Shown one piece after another: positions 38,824 to 49,207 of a stretch of DNA of 55,023 nucleotides. How positions within the stretch are numbered: the stretch's first letter is position 1; the number at the start of each line of letters is the position of its first letter. The notes beneath the pieces are model-generated. The model saw only the letters and a list, made by a program, of their open reading frames with translations, ran no database searches and had not been told where the DNA came from. This DNA comes from Rhabdochlamydiaceae bacterium (GTDB taxonomy: Bacteria > Chlamydiota > Chlamydiia > Chlamydiales > Rhabdochlamydiaceae). The stretch is from NCBI GenBank assembly GCA_027365315.1, contig DAHXNQ010000022.1, positions 1-55,023 of the forward strand, read 5' to 3'. A program made the position numbers and the translations under genes.

Positions 38824-38889
38824 TTATAAATGTGCCAAGTATAATTTATAACCAGTGCGTGAGATTTTTCATGCTAAAAGGAGTTGTAA

Positions 38890-39045
38890 ATGCTCGGTAC
38901 AGTATTAGTTGTTTTATTAATTTTGTTCCTAATTGGTGCCATTCCAAGGTGGAACTATAACCGCAACTGGGGATACTCTCCTGCGAGTATTTTGGGTGTG
39001 GTATTGATCACTGTTCTCATCCTGCTGTTGATGGGTAAGATCTAA
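38890..39045 (+). CDS. DUF3309-like small membrane protein (51 aa)
   Basis: MLGTVLVVLLILFLIGAIPRWNYNRNWGYSPASILGVVLITVLILLLMGKI*; AGGAG SD. Confidence 0.85.
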   Translation: MLGTVLVVLLILFLIGAIPRWNYNRNWGYSPASILGVVLITVLILLLMGKI

Positions 39046-39083
39046 AAAGCCGGTTTCAACTACGTTGAGCCCTATGTGAACAG

Positions 39084-39113
39084 GCACTTGGAGAGAAATT
39101 TCCAGGTGCTTTT
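39084..39113 (+). terminator. Terminator-like hairpin
   Basis: GCACTTGGA-gagaaatt-TCCAGGTGC TTTT (39084-39113). Confidence 0.65.
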
Positions 39114-39767
39114 CTATTGGAGGGGTGGGGGTGTGTGGAGGCGGTCGCGGAAGGAGTGGTAGATGTCGCTAGGCGAGGCTCTCTGCCGGGCGATGGGGGT
39201 AGCTGGGGTGTACCAGCCTCCTGTTTGCTGGAGAGGCTGCCACGCCTGGTCGATCGCTTCGGTGGCGCCGGCGCGAAAGTGGGGCTGTTCTTCTAGTTTT
39301 GCCGCGGCTGCGGCAAAGCAGGCGCGCAGGGTGGGGATGTAGTCGCGTCTGATAGCGTAGCCGTGGGCGCAGACCGAGCGCAGCACGCGACCAAACTGAG
39401 GGTAAGAAGTTGGTTCCCAGCGATAGATGTTGGTTGCTAAAAGCAGCACATCCCAACTGGTCTGAAACTGCTGGAAGAAGAGATCGATCAGTCGGTCCAC
39501 CTCTTGAGGCGGTATTATCCACTCGAAGTCATCTTCGAAGATCAGCGCGTAGGGATAGCCCTGCTTCCAGGCGAGATCGAGAGCCTCGATGTGAGAAAGG
39601 GCGCAGCCTAGATGGCCGTTAAAGGGAGTGGGCGTGGCAGCGATGCGGACCCGTTTTGAGCTGTCAAAGCCGGCCGCTTCCAGTGTTTCAGTGATCTCCT
39701 CAAGCCTGTCGGTACGGTGGGGGAGATTGAGGAAGAGTGCTGGAGAAAATCGCTGTAGACCTATCAC
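39114..39767 (-). CDS. GT25-like glycosyltransferase
   Basis: FSPALFLNLPHRTDRLEEITETLEAAGF, GHLGCALSHIEALDLAWKQGYPYALIFEDDFEW. Confidence 0.8.
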   Translation of the reverse strand: MIGLQRFSPALFLNLPHRTDRLEEITETLEAAGFDSSKRVRIAATPTPFNGHLGCALSHIEALDLAWKQGYPYALIFEDDFEWIIPPQEVDRLIDLFFQQFQTSWDVLLLATNIYRWEPTSYPQFGRVLRSVCAHGYAIRRDYIPTLRACFAAAAAKLEEQPHFRAGATEAIDQAWQPLQQTGGWYTPATPIARQRASPSDIYHSFRDRLHTPPPLQ

Positions 39768-39773
39768 AAGTCT

Positions 39774-40526
39774 TTACCGGTTGCTCTCTTCGAGAGCAAC
39801 CTCATGATTGTTACCCTCTCCGATTTCGGCTCCGAAGAGTCCCTGGGCAGGACCGAGAAAGCGGTTGATGGGGTTGCCACCTGGGCTTAGACTGTCGAGC
39901 ATGTTTTTGAGATTCTGCTGGATGAAGACCTTCTGCAGCATCTGCCCCAGTACGCTGTCGGTGATCTGCTCAACGGGTAATCCGCCCTCGGAACTGATGT
40001 TGTCTAGCTCCATGCGGGAGATGGTGGGTAATTTCTTGGGCTTAGAACCCTCTTTGCGGTAGACCACTTCGGCATTCAAATTGAGGAATACCAGCTTCTT
40101 AATGAGTACCGAGCGGTTGCTCTCTCTAGCAGGAGTCTGCTTAGAGGAGTGCTCGAGGTTGTTGAGGATCGTCGTCCAGTTGCCATCGGTTCCCGAGGCG
40201 CTATTGAATTCGAGGCCGAGGTAGACATCGCTGATGGTGATCTCGTCGATCACAATGTGGCTGTTTAGGTAGCGAGTGAGGGGAGCGTCAACCAAGATAG
40301 ACTGAGCAGAGAAGGCGATCGGCAGGATGGAGTGGGGTGGATTGCCAATCTCGAATGTATTGATCTTCAGGCTGGTGGGGCGCAGCTGCATGCTGCCCAC
40401 TTCGACAGGCACCTGCATCTTCTGAGCTAGTGAGGTGGCAACCATATCGGGCACGCGCGACCAGGCTAGGAAAAGGATCACCGCAATGGCCACAAATAGT
40501 GTGAGGAGGATGGTAGAAATACGCAT
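39774..40526 (-). CDS. AsmA-like membrane-anchored protein
   Basis: N-terminal TM; PVEVGSMQLRPTSLKINTFEIGNP..., AsmA/DUF748-like beta pattern. Confidence 0.6.
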   Translation of the reverse strand: MRISTILLTLFVAIAVILFLAWSRVPDMVATSLAQKMQVPVEVGSMQLRPTSLKINTFEIGNPPHSILPIAFSAQSILVDAPLTRYLNSHIVIDEITISDVYLGLEFNSASGTDGNWTTILNNLEHSSKQTPARESNRSVLIKKLVFLNLNAEVVYRKEGSKPKKLPTISRMELDNISSEGGLPVEQITDSVLGQMLQKVFIQQNLKNMLDSLSPGGNPINRFLGPAQGLFGAEIGEGNNHEVALEESNR

Positions 40527-40584
40527 TTTTTGCTCTATGAACTCTTAAATTTGAGTATGCAAAAAATCTACTTTCTCTGAAGAG

Positions 40585-40614
40585 AAAAAAGGCGCGCCCA
40601 CTAATGAGCGCGCC
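40585..40614 (-). terminator. Rho-independent terminator downstream of groEL
   Basis: Minus strand GGCGCGC-tcattagtgg-GCGCGCC then T6. Confidence 0.88.
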
Positions 40615-40650
40615 AAAGGAAGAGTTGTCGCTAATAAGTAGCGGTCTCTT

Positions 40651-42285
<1,635 letters not shown>

Positions 42286-42618
42286 TTAGTTCAAAATTGC
42301 AATGATGTCGTCGTCTCGCAGGATCACATACTCTTCGTCATCGAGCAGCACTTCCTGACCGGCATACTTGTCCATCAGAACGCGATCTCCCACCTGAACT
42401 GACATGGGGAGCAGTTTGCCATCTTTTCCAGTGGCACCTGGACCTACAGAAACTACCACTGCGGTTTCTTGCTTTTTCTTGGCGCTGTCCGGCAGAATGA
42501 TACCACCCTTCAGTGACTCCTCTTGTTCCGTCCTTTTGACGAGAACGCGATTGCCGAGGGGCTTGAGTTTGGTTGGTTTCATCTGAGCGTTGTTGACAGT
42601 CTCTTCTTGCTGCATCAT
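42286..42618 (-). CDS. groES: 10 kDa chaperonin GroES
   Basis: LKPLGNRVLVKRTEQEESLKGGIILPDSAKKKQE, GDRVLMDKYAGQEVLLDDEEYVILRDDDIIAIL. Confidence 0.97.
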   Translation of the reverse strand: MMQQEETVNNAQMKPTKLKPLGNRVLVKRTEQEESLKGGIILPDSAKKKQETAVVVSVGPGATGKDGKLLPMSVQVGDRVLMDKYAGQEVLLDDEEYVILRDDDIIAILN

Positions 42619-42698
42619 GATTCGATCTCTCCTCTTGAGCAGGGTTGCTTTTGGAAAACCTCATGGTAGCCGGCCCTGCTATTTTCGCACAACGAAAA

Positions 42699-42725
42699 TT
42701 AGCAGACCGCTGCCACGATTGCTAG
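42699..42725 (-). promoter_or_regulatory. Degenerate CIRCE (HrcA operator)-like inverted repeat
   Basis: TTAGCAGAC-cgctgccac-GATTGCTAG: 14/18 arm positions match TTAGCACTC-N9-GAGTGCTAA with exact 9-nt spacer. Confidence 0.65.
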
Positions 42726-42763
42726 AAAGTTCATAACATATTTATTTATAAAAATATAACTAT

Positions 42764-44569
42764 ATGACAACTCCTCGCCTTGAAGTAGCCTCGACCGATC
42801 AATGGGATCTTAGCCCTCTTTATTCCAACTTGGAGGCGTGGCAGAAAGAGTATGAAGAGTTTTTGAGGGTCTACTCGGAAACCGGTTTCTGCTCTCTACT
42901 CTCGTTGCGAGGGCGACTCGCTGAAAGTCCAGCTCAGCTTGCCTCTTTTTTGGATGAATATTTTTTAATCGAGCGTAGGCTGATGAAGCTCTACACCTAC
43001 GCTCATCTGCGCCACGATGAGGAGATGGGGCGCGGCGACTGCAAAGAGGCCTTTGGGAAGGCAATGCGCCTTCTCTACGAACTGAAGGAGGCTACCTCTT
43101 GGGTGCAGCCGGAGCTTCTAGCTCTGAAGGAGGAGCAGATGACGCAGCTCTGTGCCGCCCCCGAGCTGGCGAGATTTACTGTTTATCTGAAGCGGATCAT
43201 CCGCATGAAACCGCACACTCTTTCGCAAGAGGGAGAGATGCTGCTGGCTAAGGCGATGCAGGCGCTGGAAGCTCCTCGCAAGGCGTTCGGAGCGCTCTCC
43301 AATGTCGACCTTCAGTTCCCTAAGGTGGCCGACTCGTCCGGTTTTGAACACCCGCTGACGCAAGGCAGTTACCAGATTTATCTGCGCAGTAAGGATAGAG
43401 TCTTAAGACAGCAGGCCTTCACGGCGCTGCATAACAAATTTGCCGAGTACCAAAACACTCTCTGCGAGCTGCTGCATGGAGAGGTGCAGGGCCACTGGTT
43501 TGATGCCAGCTCGCGCAACTACAGCTCTTCACTGAAGGCGGCGTTGCACCCACACGAGATTGACCCTGGAGTCTATAGCGCCTTAGTGGATGGAGTACGG
43601 GCGCGTCTTCCTTCGCTACACCGCTATGTAGCGCTGAGGAAGAAGGTGGCGGGGCTGGACGAGTTGCATCTCTACGACATGAGCTATCCCCTCGTGGAGG
43701 CAGAGGAGAAGAAGCTTTCCTATGACAAAGCTGTTGAGCTGGTGGTAGCAAGTGTAGCGCCTCTAGGTAGCGCCTATCAGGAGCAGCTACAACGGGGGCT
43801 TCTTGTCGAACGCTGGGTCGACAAGTATGAGAATGAAAAGAAGCGCAGTGGCGCCTATTCATCCGGCTGTTACGATAGCCACCCCTATATTTTGATGAAC
43901 TATCACGGCACCTCTCGCGATCTTTTCACCCTGGCGCATGAGGCTGGCCATAGCATGCACTCCTGGCTTAGCCGCACAAACCAGTCCTACGTCTACCACC
44001 AATATCCGATCTTTCTTGCTGAGGTGGCCTCAACGCTGAATGAAGAGCTGCTCTTCGCCCATCTGATGAAGAGCGTCTCTCTCGAGGAGAAGATGCTGCT
44101 ACTGCAGCACAGAATTGATGATTTCCGCGCAACGCTCTTTAGGCAGGTGATGTTTGCCGAATTTGAAAGAGAGATCCACTCTCTCATCGAGAAGAGGGGC
44201 ATCCCGACGCCGCAGCTGCTCTCGCAGATTTTCCGTCAGCTCAATAGCGACTACTTTGGTAGCGCGGCAGTCATTGATCCAGAAATTGGGATTGAGTGGG
44301 CCCGTATTCCCCATTTTTACTACAATTTCTATGTCTATCAGTATGCTACCGGTATGAGCGCAGCTCTTGCTCTTGTTGGGCCGATTTTGAAGGGAGATAC
44401 TGAGGCAACCAAGCGATATCTTCGCTTTTTAAGCAGTGGCTGTAGTGCCGCTCCGCTCGATCTGCTTAAGGAGGCCGGAGTAGACATGCATGAGAAGGCC
44501 CCCGTAGAGCGTGCGCTAGATCTGTTTGATCTTCTCGTGGTAGAGTGGGCTGAGCTGGCAAAAAAGTAA
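42764..44569 (+). CDS. pepF: Oligoendopeptidase F
   Basis: FTLAHEAGHSMHSWLSRTNQ zinc motif; M3 family layout. Confidence 0.95.
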   Translation: MTTPRLEVASTDQWDLSPLYSNLEAWQKEYEEFLRVYSETGFCSLLSLRGRLAESPAQLASFLDEYFLIERRLMKLYTYAHLRHDEEMGRGDCKEAFGKAMRLLYELKEATSWVQPELLALKEEQMTQLCAAPELARFTVYLKRIIRMKPHTLSQEGEMLLAKAMQALEAPRKAFGALSNVDLQFPKVADSSGFEHPLTQGSYQIYLRSKDRVLRQQAFTALHNKFAEYQNTLCELLHGEVQGHWFDASSRNYSSSLKAALHPHEIDPGVYSALVDGVRARLPSLHRYVALRKKVAGLDELHLYDMSYPLVEAEEKKLSYDKAVELVVASVAPLGSAYQEQLQRGLLVERWVDKYENEKKRSGAYSSGCYDSHPYILMNYHGTSRDLFTLAHEAGHSMHSWLSRTNQSYVYHQYPIFLAEVASTLNEELLFAHLMKSVSLEEKMLLLQHRIDDFRATLFRQVMFAEFEREIHSLIEKRGIPTPQLLSQIFRQLNSDYFGSAAVIDPEIGIEWARIPHFYYNFYVYQYATGMSAALALVGPILKGDTEATKRYLRFLSSGCSAAPLDLLKEAGVDMHEKAPVERALDLFDLLVVEWAELAKK

Positions 44570-44615
44570 CAAACTCGAGATCATGCGCTAACGCATCGTT
44601 CCGAAGGCGAGGAGT

Positions 44616-44894
44616 GTGGCTAGGCCTCTGAAAAAATCATTTATAGTTGTGAATGAAAAGGGGCTCCACACACGTCCCTGTACGGAGTTGGTGAAATGTG
44701 CCTCTTTATTTCGTTCGCAGATCTATCTGCATTACCAAGGCATGACAGTAAATGCAAAGTCGGTGCTGGGTGTTTTAATGCTGGCTGCCGCTAAGGGGGC
44801 CAGGATTGGCGTGGAGGCAGTGGGCGATGACGCGCATCAAGCCCTAGAGTCAATCATCACTCTTGCCCACAACAAGTTCAACATCAGCTACTGA
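44616..44894 (+). CDS. HPr phosphocarrier protein
   Basis: VVNEKGLHTRPCTELVKCA and VNAKSVLGVLMLAA; GTG start. Confidence 0.92.
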   Translation: MARPLKKSFIVVNEKGLHTRPCTELVKCASLFRSQIYLHYQGMTVNAKSVLGVLMLAAAKGARIGVEAVGDDAHQALESIITLAHNKFNISY

Positions 44895-44903
44895 TCAATT
44901 TTC

Positions 44904-45320
44904 TTAGTCGCCTTCGAGGGGGATCACTTTTTCGAGGACGGCAGGGGTGCAAAAGACGGGAATATGCATCAGAAGAGCGAGGATGATGCAGTCGCTGGGA
45001 CGTGCATCCAGCTCGACAATTTCGCGCTGGCCACCCTGCATTCTCTCTAGGAATAGCCGCGCAAAATAGATGGTCTCTTCCACATCGTGAATCACCACCT
45101 GAAGAGGGGTGATATCGAACTGGGTGATGATGGAGCCCAGCAGATTATGCGTCCAGGGGCGCGGCTGAGAATCGGAGGCGAGTGTCGACTGCACTACCTG
45201 TCCTACATGCGCTTCGGTGTAGATGGCAAACTGCTTCTGTTGTGTGCCCAGCACAAAGACTGTGAAGGCACGCGCCTGCATGATCTTGTAGAAAGTAAGC
45301 GGAATGAGGCTCTCTGTCAC
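44904..45320 (-). CDS. Bifunctional nuclease (BFN/DUF151) domain protein
   Basis: RPWTHNLLGSIITQFDITPLQVVIHDVEETIYFARLFLE...ELDARPSDCIILALLMHIPVF. Confidence 0.9.
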   Translation of the reverse strand: MTESLIPLTFYKIMQARAFTVFVLGTQQKQFAIYTEAHVGQVVQSTLASDSQPRPWTHNLLGSIITQFDITPLQVVIHDVEETIYFARLFLERMQGGQREIVELDARPSDCIILALLMHIPVFCTPAVLEKVIPLEGD

Positions 45321-46006
45321 GCGACTGGATCTACTATCTCGACTCTGCCATCCCCATACCCCACAATCATCCTTTTGGCAACGCCTAAAAAGAGCCCCGT
45401 CTCCAGAACGCCAGGTATAGCTTGAAGCCGCCTCTCGAGAAGGTGGGGATCTTTGATCTTTCCTAGTGGAGCAAGATCGAAGATGAGGTTGCCGTTATCG
45501 GTGATGAATAGTTTCCCGCTAGAATCGAGGCGAAAGGCTCCTTTCAGTCCCATCGATTCGATGCTCTGCTGGGTGAAGTGGTGACCAAAGGTGGCCACCT
45601 CGATTGGAAGTGCTCTCGATCCCAGATGGGCCACCTGTTTGCTTGAGTCGATAAGGACGATCATCTCGCGGCTGGCGTGTGCCACGATCTTTTCGCGCAG
45701 CAGTGCTCCGCCGCCCCCTTTGATCATGTTGAACTGTGGATCGATCTCATCGGCACCATCGGCGGTCAGATCGATCAGATCGATCTTGTCCAGATTGGCG
45801 AAGGGGAGTTCCAGTTTTTTGGCGAGATGGGCGGAGTCTTCAGAGCTAGCCACCACATGGATGCGTAGGCCACGCTTGCAGGCGGCGGAGAGTGCCTCGA
45901 TGAAGAAGAGGGCGGTCGAGCCTGTTCCCAAACCCACCACCATTCCTGATTTGACAAACTGGACCGCGTGATATCCGGCAGCACGCTTGGCGACTTCGTT
46001 TGACAT
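45317..46006 (-). CDS. rpiA: Ribose-5-phosphate isomerase A
   Basis: VKSGMVVGLGTGSTALFFIEAL, DLTADGADEIDPQFNMIKGGGGALLREKIVA. Confidence 0.96.
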   Translation of the reverse strand: MSNEVAKRAAGYHAVQFVKSGMVVGLGTGSTALFFIEALSAACKRGLRIHVVASSEDSAHLAKKLELPFANLDKIDLIDLTADGADEIDPQFNMIKGGGGALLREKIVAHASREMIVLIDSSKQVAHLGSRALPIEVATFGHHFTQQSIESMGLKGAFRLDSSGKLFITDNGNLIFDLAPLGKIKDPHLLERRLQAIPGVLETGLFLGVAKRMIVGYGDGRVEIVDPVA

Positions 46007-46018
46007 GAGCTACTATGG

Positions 46019-46798
46019 GTGAATAATGACCTTAGGATTGTGAGTATGGTGTCTCTTCCTCGTCTCTGTCAATTTTTAGATCAACTGCTTGCGCCGGCTC
46101 TGCTGCAAGACTTCTGTCCTAATGGACTTCAGGTGGAAGGAAGGGAGGAGGTGCGTGCCATAGCCTTTGCCGTCAGCGCTACTGCTGCTGTCATCGAGAA
46201 GGCGGCCTCTCTTGGCGCCGATGCTTTAGTGGTGCATCACGGTATCTTCTGGGGAAACTCTCCGCAGCCTCTTGTGGGTAGCTTAGGAAGGCGCGCAGCT
46301 CTGCTGCTAGAAAAAGGGATTTCGCTGCTGGCCTACCATCTGCCGCTCGATCTACATCCCGAAGTGGGCAACAACTGGGGGGCAGCCAAAGAGATGGGGT
46401 GGAGCGAACTCGAACCCTTTGGCACCGCTGGCAAAACCAAGATTGGAGTGAAGGGGGTGGCTGCTCTGTCTGTAGAGCAGTTTCGCAAACAGCTAGAGAG
46501 CTACTACCGCCATCCTGCTACGCATGTTCCTGGAAAAACAGCTATGATTGAGAGGGTAGCGCTGATCTCGGGCGGCGCCTACAAAAACATCGAAGAGGCG
46601 GCGAAAGAGGGTGTTGACGCTTTTGTCACCGGAAGCTTTGACGAGCCGGTCTGGTCGCTGGCGCAGGAGCTAAATGTTCATTTTTTTGCACTGGGCCACT
46701 ATGCCACCGAGCGTCCCGGGTCTAGGTTACTTCAGGCGCGTCTAGGGAAAGAATTGCAGCTGAAAACAGTCTGGGTAGAAGAAGATAACCCATTCTGA
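46019..46798 (+). CDS. Nif3-like dinuclear metal centre protein
   Basis: LLQDFCPNGLQVEG, DALVVHHGIFW, LLAYHLPLDLHPEVGNNW, ALGHYATERPG. Confidence 0.93.
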   Translation: MNNDLRIVSMVSLPRLCQFLDQLLAPALLQDFCPNGLQVEGREEVRAIAFAVSATAAVIEKAASLGADALVVHHGIFWGNSPQPLVGSLGRRAALLLEKGISLLAYHLPLDLHPEVGNNWGAAKEMGWSELEPFGTAGKTKIGVKGVAALSVEQFRKQLESYYRHPATHVPGKTAMIERVALISGGAYKNIEEAAKEGVDAFVTGSFDEPVWSLAQELNVHFFALGHYATERPGSRLLQARLGKELQLKTVWVEEDNPF

Positions 46799-46803
46799 CT
46801 TGA

Positions 46804-46988
46804 GAGGTAGTTGCAAAACTGTAGGCCTCTAGAAAAATCGCCCTTTTGCCGCCCCTTGTCACCGTTCTTCCTCGCCTACCCTCTCGGGTATGGTCTCGTC
46901 AGAACGGCAAGGGGCCAGCAAACTGGCTCTGACAACGGACAGCAAAATCATCGATTTTTCTAGGAGCCTACAGTTTTGCAACTACCTC
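46804..46988. mobile_element. MITE-like palindromic element (185 bp), 37-bp TIRs, TTGA flanks
   Basis: TIRs GAGGTAGTTGCAAAACTGTAGGCCTCTAGAAAAATCG (46804-46840) and its complement (46952-46988), 35/37 matches; TTGA at 46800-46803 and 46989-46992; nested arms CCCCTTG/CAAGGGG, CCGTTCT/AGAACGG, TACCCtctcGGGTA. Confidence 0.88.
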
Positions 46989-47066
46989 TTGATTATTTAA
47001 TGTTTTTAAGGTAGGGTAACGATTCCTTCATGCCACTTTGGCAGAAGTTAAAGAGGAGTAATCTTC

Positions 47067-47357
47067 ATGGCTAACTTAAAAGTTGACCAACAACAAAAAA
47101 GCGCGCCAGCCGACTATTCGGCCGATACGCTGAAATCAAAAAATCGCCTAGTGAATCGGTGGGGCGATGAAGTGACTGCAGACAAGGTGGAAAAGGCTGG
47201 TAAAATGCTTGCTGCATCGGAAGAGCGTCGCAAATCGGGCGATCCAGAGCGTGTTTGGGTTTCTGGAGAAGTGGTTGCACCCAGTAAGAGCATCGAAAGT
47301 ATGCGTCGCCAGCTTCTAGCTAGCCATCGTCTTCCGATGGGTCAAGACAAGGTTTAA
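47067..47357 (+). CDS. Hypothetical 96-aa hydrophilic protein
   Basis: ORF with AGAGGAG SD immediately upstream of tyrS. Confidence 0.75.
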   Translation: MANLKVDQQQKSAPADYSADTLKSKNRLVNRWGDEVTADKVEKAGKMLAASEERRKSGDPERVWVSGEVVAPSKSIESMRRQLLASHRLPMGQDKV

Positions 47358-47359
47358 GG

Positions 47360-48643
47360 ATGCACCGTCTTCTAGAGATGCTGCAGCAGAGGGGACTTGT
47401 TGACTCTGTTACGCATGAAGAGTTGGAAAGTAGGCTCGAAGTGCCGCTCAAGGTCTATCTTGGTATCGATCCCACTGCTAACAGTCTTCACCTAGGACAT
47501 CTACTTGGTCTCATCATTCTGCGCTGGTTGCAGAAGGGTGGACATCAGCCAGTGCTGGTGGTGGGCGGCGCCACCAGCCGGATTGGCGATCCTTCCGGTA
47601 AGAGTATCGAGCGCCCTCTGCTCGATCTTGCAGAGCTGGATCGCAATGCAAAAGAGATTGCTCGTCAGGTGCGTCAGTTGCTCCCCTCAGAAGAGGGGTT
47701 ACAAGAGCCGCGCTTTCTCGACAACACGGAATGGCTGGGCAGTTACCATCTGATCGATTTCTTGCGCGATGTGGGGCGCCATTTTCGCGTCGGCACCATG
47801 CTGGCCAAAGATAGCGTCCGCGCTCGTATGGAATCGGAAGAGGGGATCAGCTTCACCGAGTTCTCTTATCAGCTTTTGCAAGGATACGATTTCTACTATC
47901 TCTATACCCATGCAGGGGTCACTCTGCAGATTGGAGGAAGCGACCAGTGGGGGAACATCACTGCTGGCACCGATCTCATCCGCAAGCTGGGCCATAAAGA
48001 AGAGAGCCTCGCCTACGGCCTCACCTTTCCGCTGCTGACCAGCAGCGACGGCAAAAAGCTGGGCAAGACCGAAAAGGGGGCTGTCTGGCTTGATCCCGCG
48101 CTCTTCTCTCCCTACCAATTTTATCAGTATCTGTTTGGCACATCCGACGTCGATGTGATTCCTATGATGAAGAGACTCACCTTTCTCGATCTAGAGGAGA
48201 TCGCCGCCTGGCAGCAGAAGATGCAGCAGCCAGACTACGAGCAGAATAGCGCCCAGCGCAAGCTGGCCGAAGAGGTAACTCTCTTTATCCACGGCGAAGC
48301 GGGGTTGAAGGCGGCGCGCACAGCCACCGCAGCACTTGCTCCCGGCTCGGAAGTTCAGCTCGATCCAGCAGTGCTCGAGGCAGCGCGCGGTACGATTCCC
48401 GAGATTAGTCTGAAGCGCAGTGATGTACTCCACTGCAGCTATGCCGATGTCGCTCTGCGCGCCGGCATCGTTCCCAGTAAGGGAGAGGCTGCACGTCTCG
48501 TCAAAAATGGCGGCGCCTACATCAATCAGGGGAGAGTCGAAACTCCTCAACGCGAGATCGTAGAGAGCGACATCATCGGCTCCAGATTTCTACTCCTTGG
48601 CTCAGGCAAGAAGCAGCGCAAGCTGGTAGTCCTTACAGACTAG
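47360..48643 (+). CDS. tyrS: Tyrosine-tRNA ligase
   Basis: YLGIDPTANSLHLGHLLGL, GDPSGKS, LLTSSDGKKLGKTEKG. Confidence 0.97.
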   Translation: MHRLLEMLQQRGLVDSVTHEELESRLEVPLKVYLGIDPTANSLHLGHLLGLIILRWLQKGGHQPVLVVGGATSRIGDPSGKSIERPLLDLAELDRNAKEIARQVRQLLPSEEGLQEPRFLDNTEWLGSYHLIDFLRDVGRHFRVGTMLAKDSVRARMESEEGISFTEFSYQLLQGYDFYYLYTHAGVTLQIGGSDQWGNITAGTDLIRKLGHKEESLAYGLTFPLLTSSDGKKLGKTEKGAVWLDPALFSPYQFYQYLFGTSDVDVIPMMKRLTFLDLEEIAAWQQKMQQPDYEQNSAQRKLAEEVTLFIHGEAGLKAARTATAALAPGSEVQLDPAVLEAARGTIPEISLKRSDVLHCSYADVALRAGIVPSKGEAARLVKNGGAYINQGRVETPQREIVESDIIGSRFLLLGSGKKQRKLVVLTD

Positions 48644-48750
48644 GGTGTTTCGGCCCTTCGGTTCTTTGCATCAACTTTTTCTTTCATCTTAAATCCTTGA
48701 GGTGTAGAACAGCGAAGAGAACAACCCTCTGCAACCCAAGGAGTCTTCGC

Positions 48751-49107
48751 ATGGCGACGATTACCAAGAAGAAACTGATCCAGGACATCTCGCAAGCGCG
48801 AGGTCTACACCCCAACGATGTACGTGGAGTGATTCAGTCATTTCTGGATTCTATGACCGAATATTTAAGCCACGGAGATCGTCTTGAGTTCCGTGATTTT
48901 GGTGTATTTGAGATCGTAGAGAGAAAACAAAAAATTGGAAGAAATCCAAAAAAAGCTTCTATACCTATTGTGATTCCCGCACGCCCTGCTGTGAAGTTCA
49001 CCCCGGGTAAAAAAATGAAGAAAAGAATTGATGATACGAAGGCCGGAACTCGTCCAGCTGCGCCAGCAGCCTCCAGAGCTCCGATTTCGCGCGCACCAAA
49101 GATATAA
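48751..49107 (+). CDS. HU/IHF family DNA-binding protein
   Basis: TITKKKLIQDISQARGL...LEFRDFGVFEIVERKQKIGRNPKKASIPIVIPARPAVKFTPGKKMKKRI. Confidence 0.94.
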   Translation: MATITKKKLIQDISQARGLHPNDVRGVIQSFLDSMTEYLSHGDRLEFRDFGVFEIVERKQKIGRNPKKASIPIVIPARPAVKFTPGKKMKKRIDDTKAGTRPAAPAASRAPISRAPKI

Positions 49108-49126
49108 AAACTTTTTAATTTTTCAC

Positions 49127-49169
49127 CCCGAAAGCTGGCTGATCGACAGCTAGCTTTCGGGTTTTTTTT
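49127..49169 (+). terminator. Rho-independent terminator
   Basis: CCCGAAAGCT...AGCTTTCGGG followed by T8. Confidence 0.93.
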
Positions 49170-49207
49170 AAATATGCTAAACTCACTTCCTTATCGGAGA
49201 CGTTAGA

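Noticed and set aside
47499-47753. Overlapping plus ORF inside tyrS
   Set aside because: Shadow frame of the well-supported tyrS.
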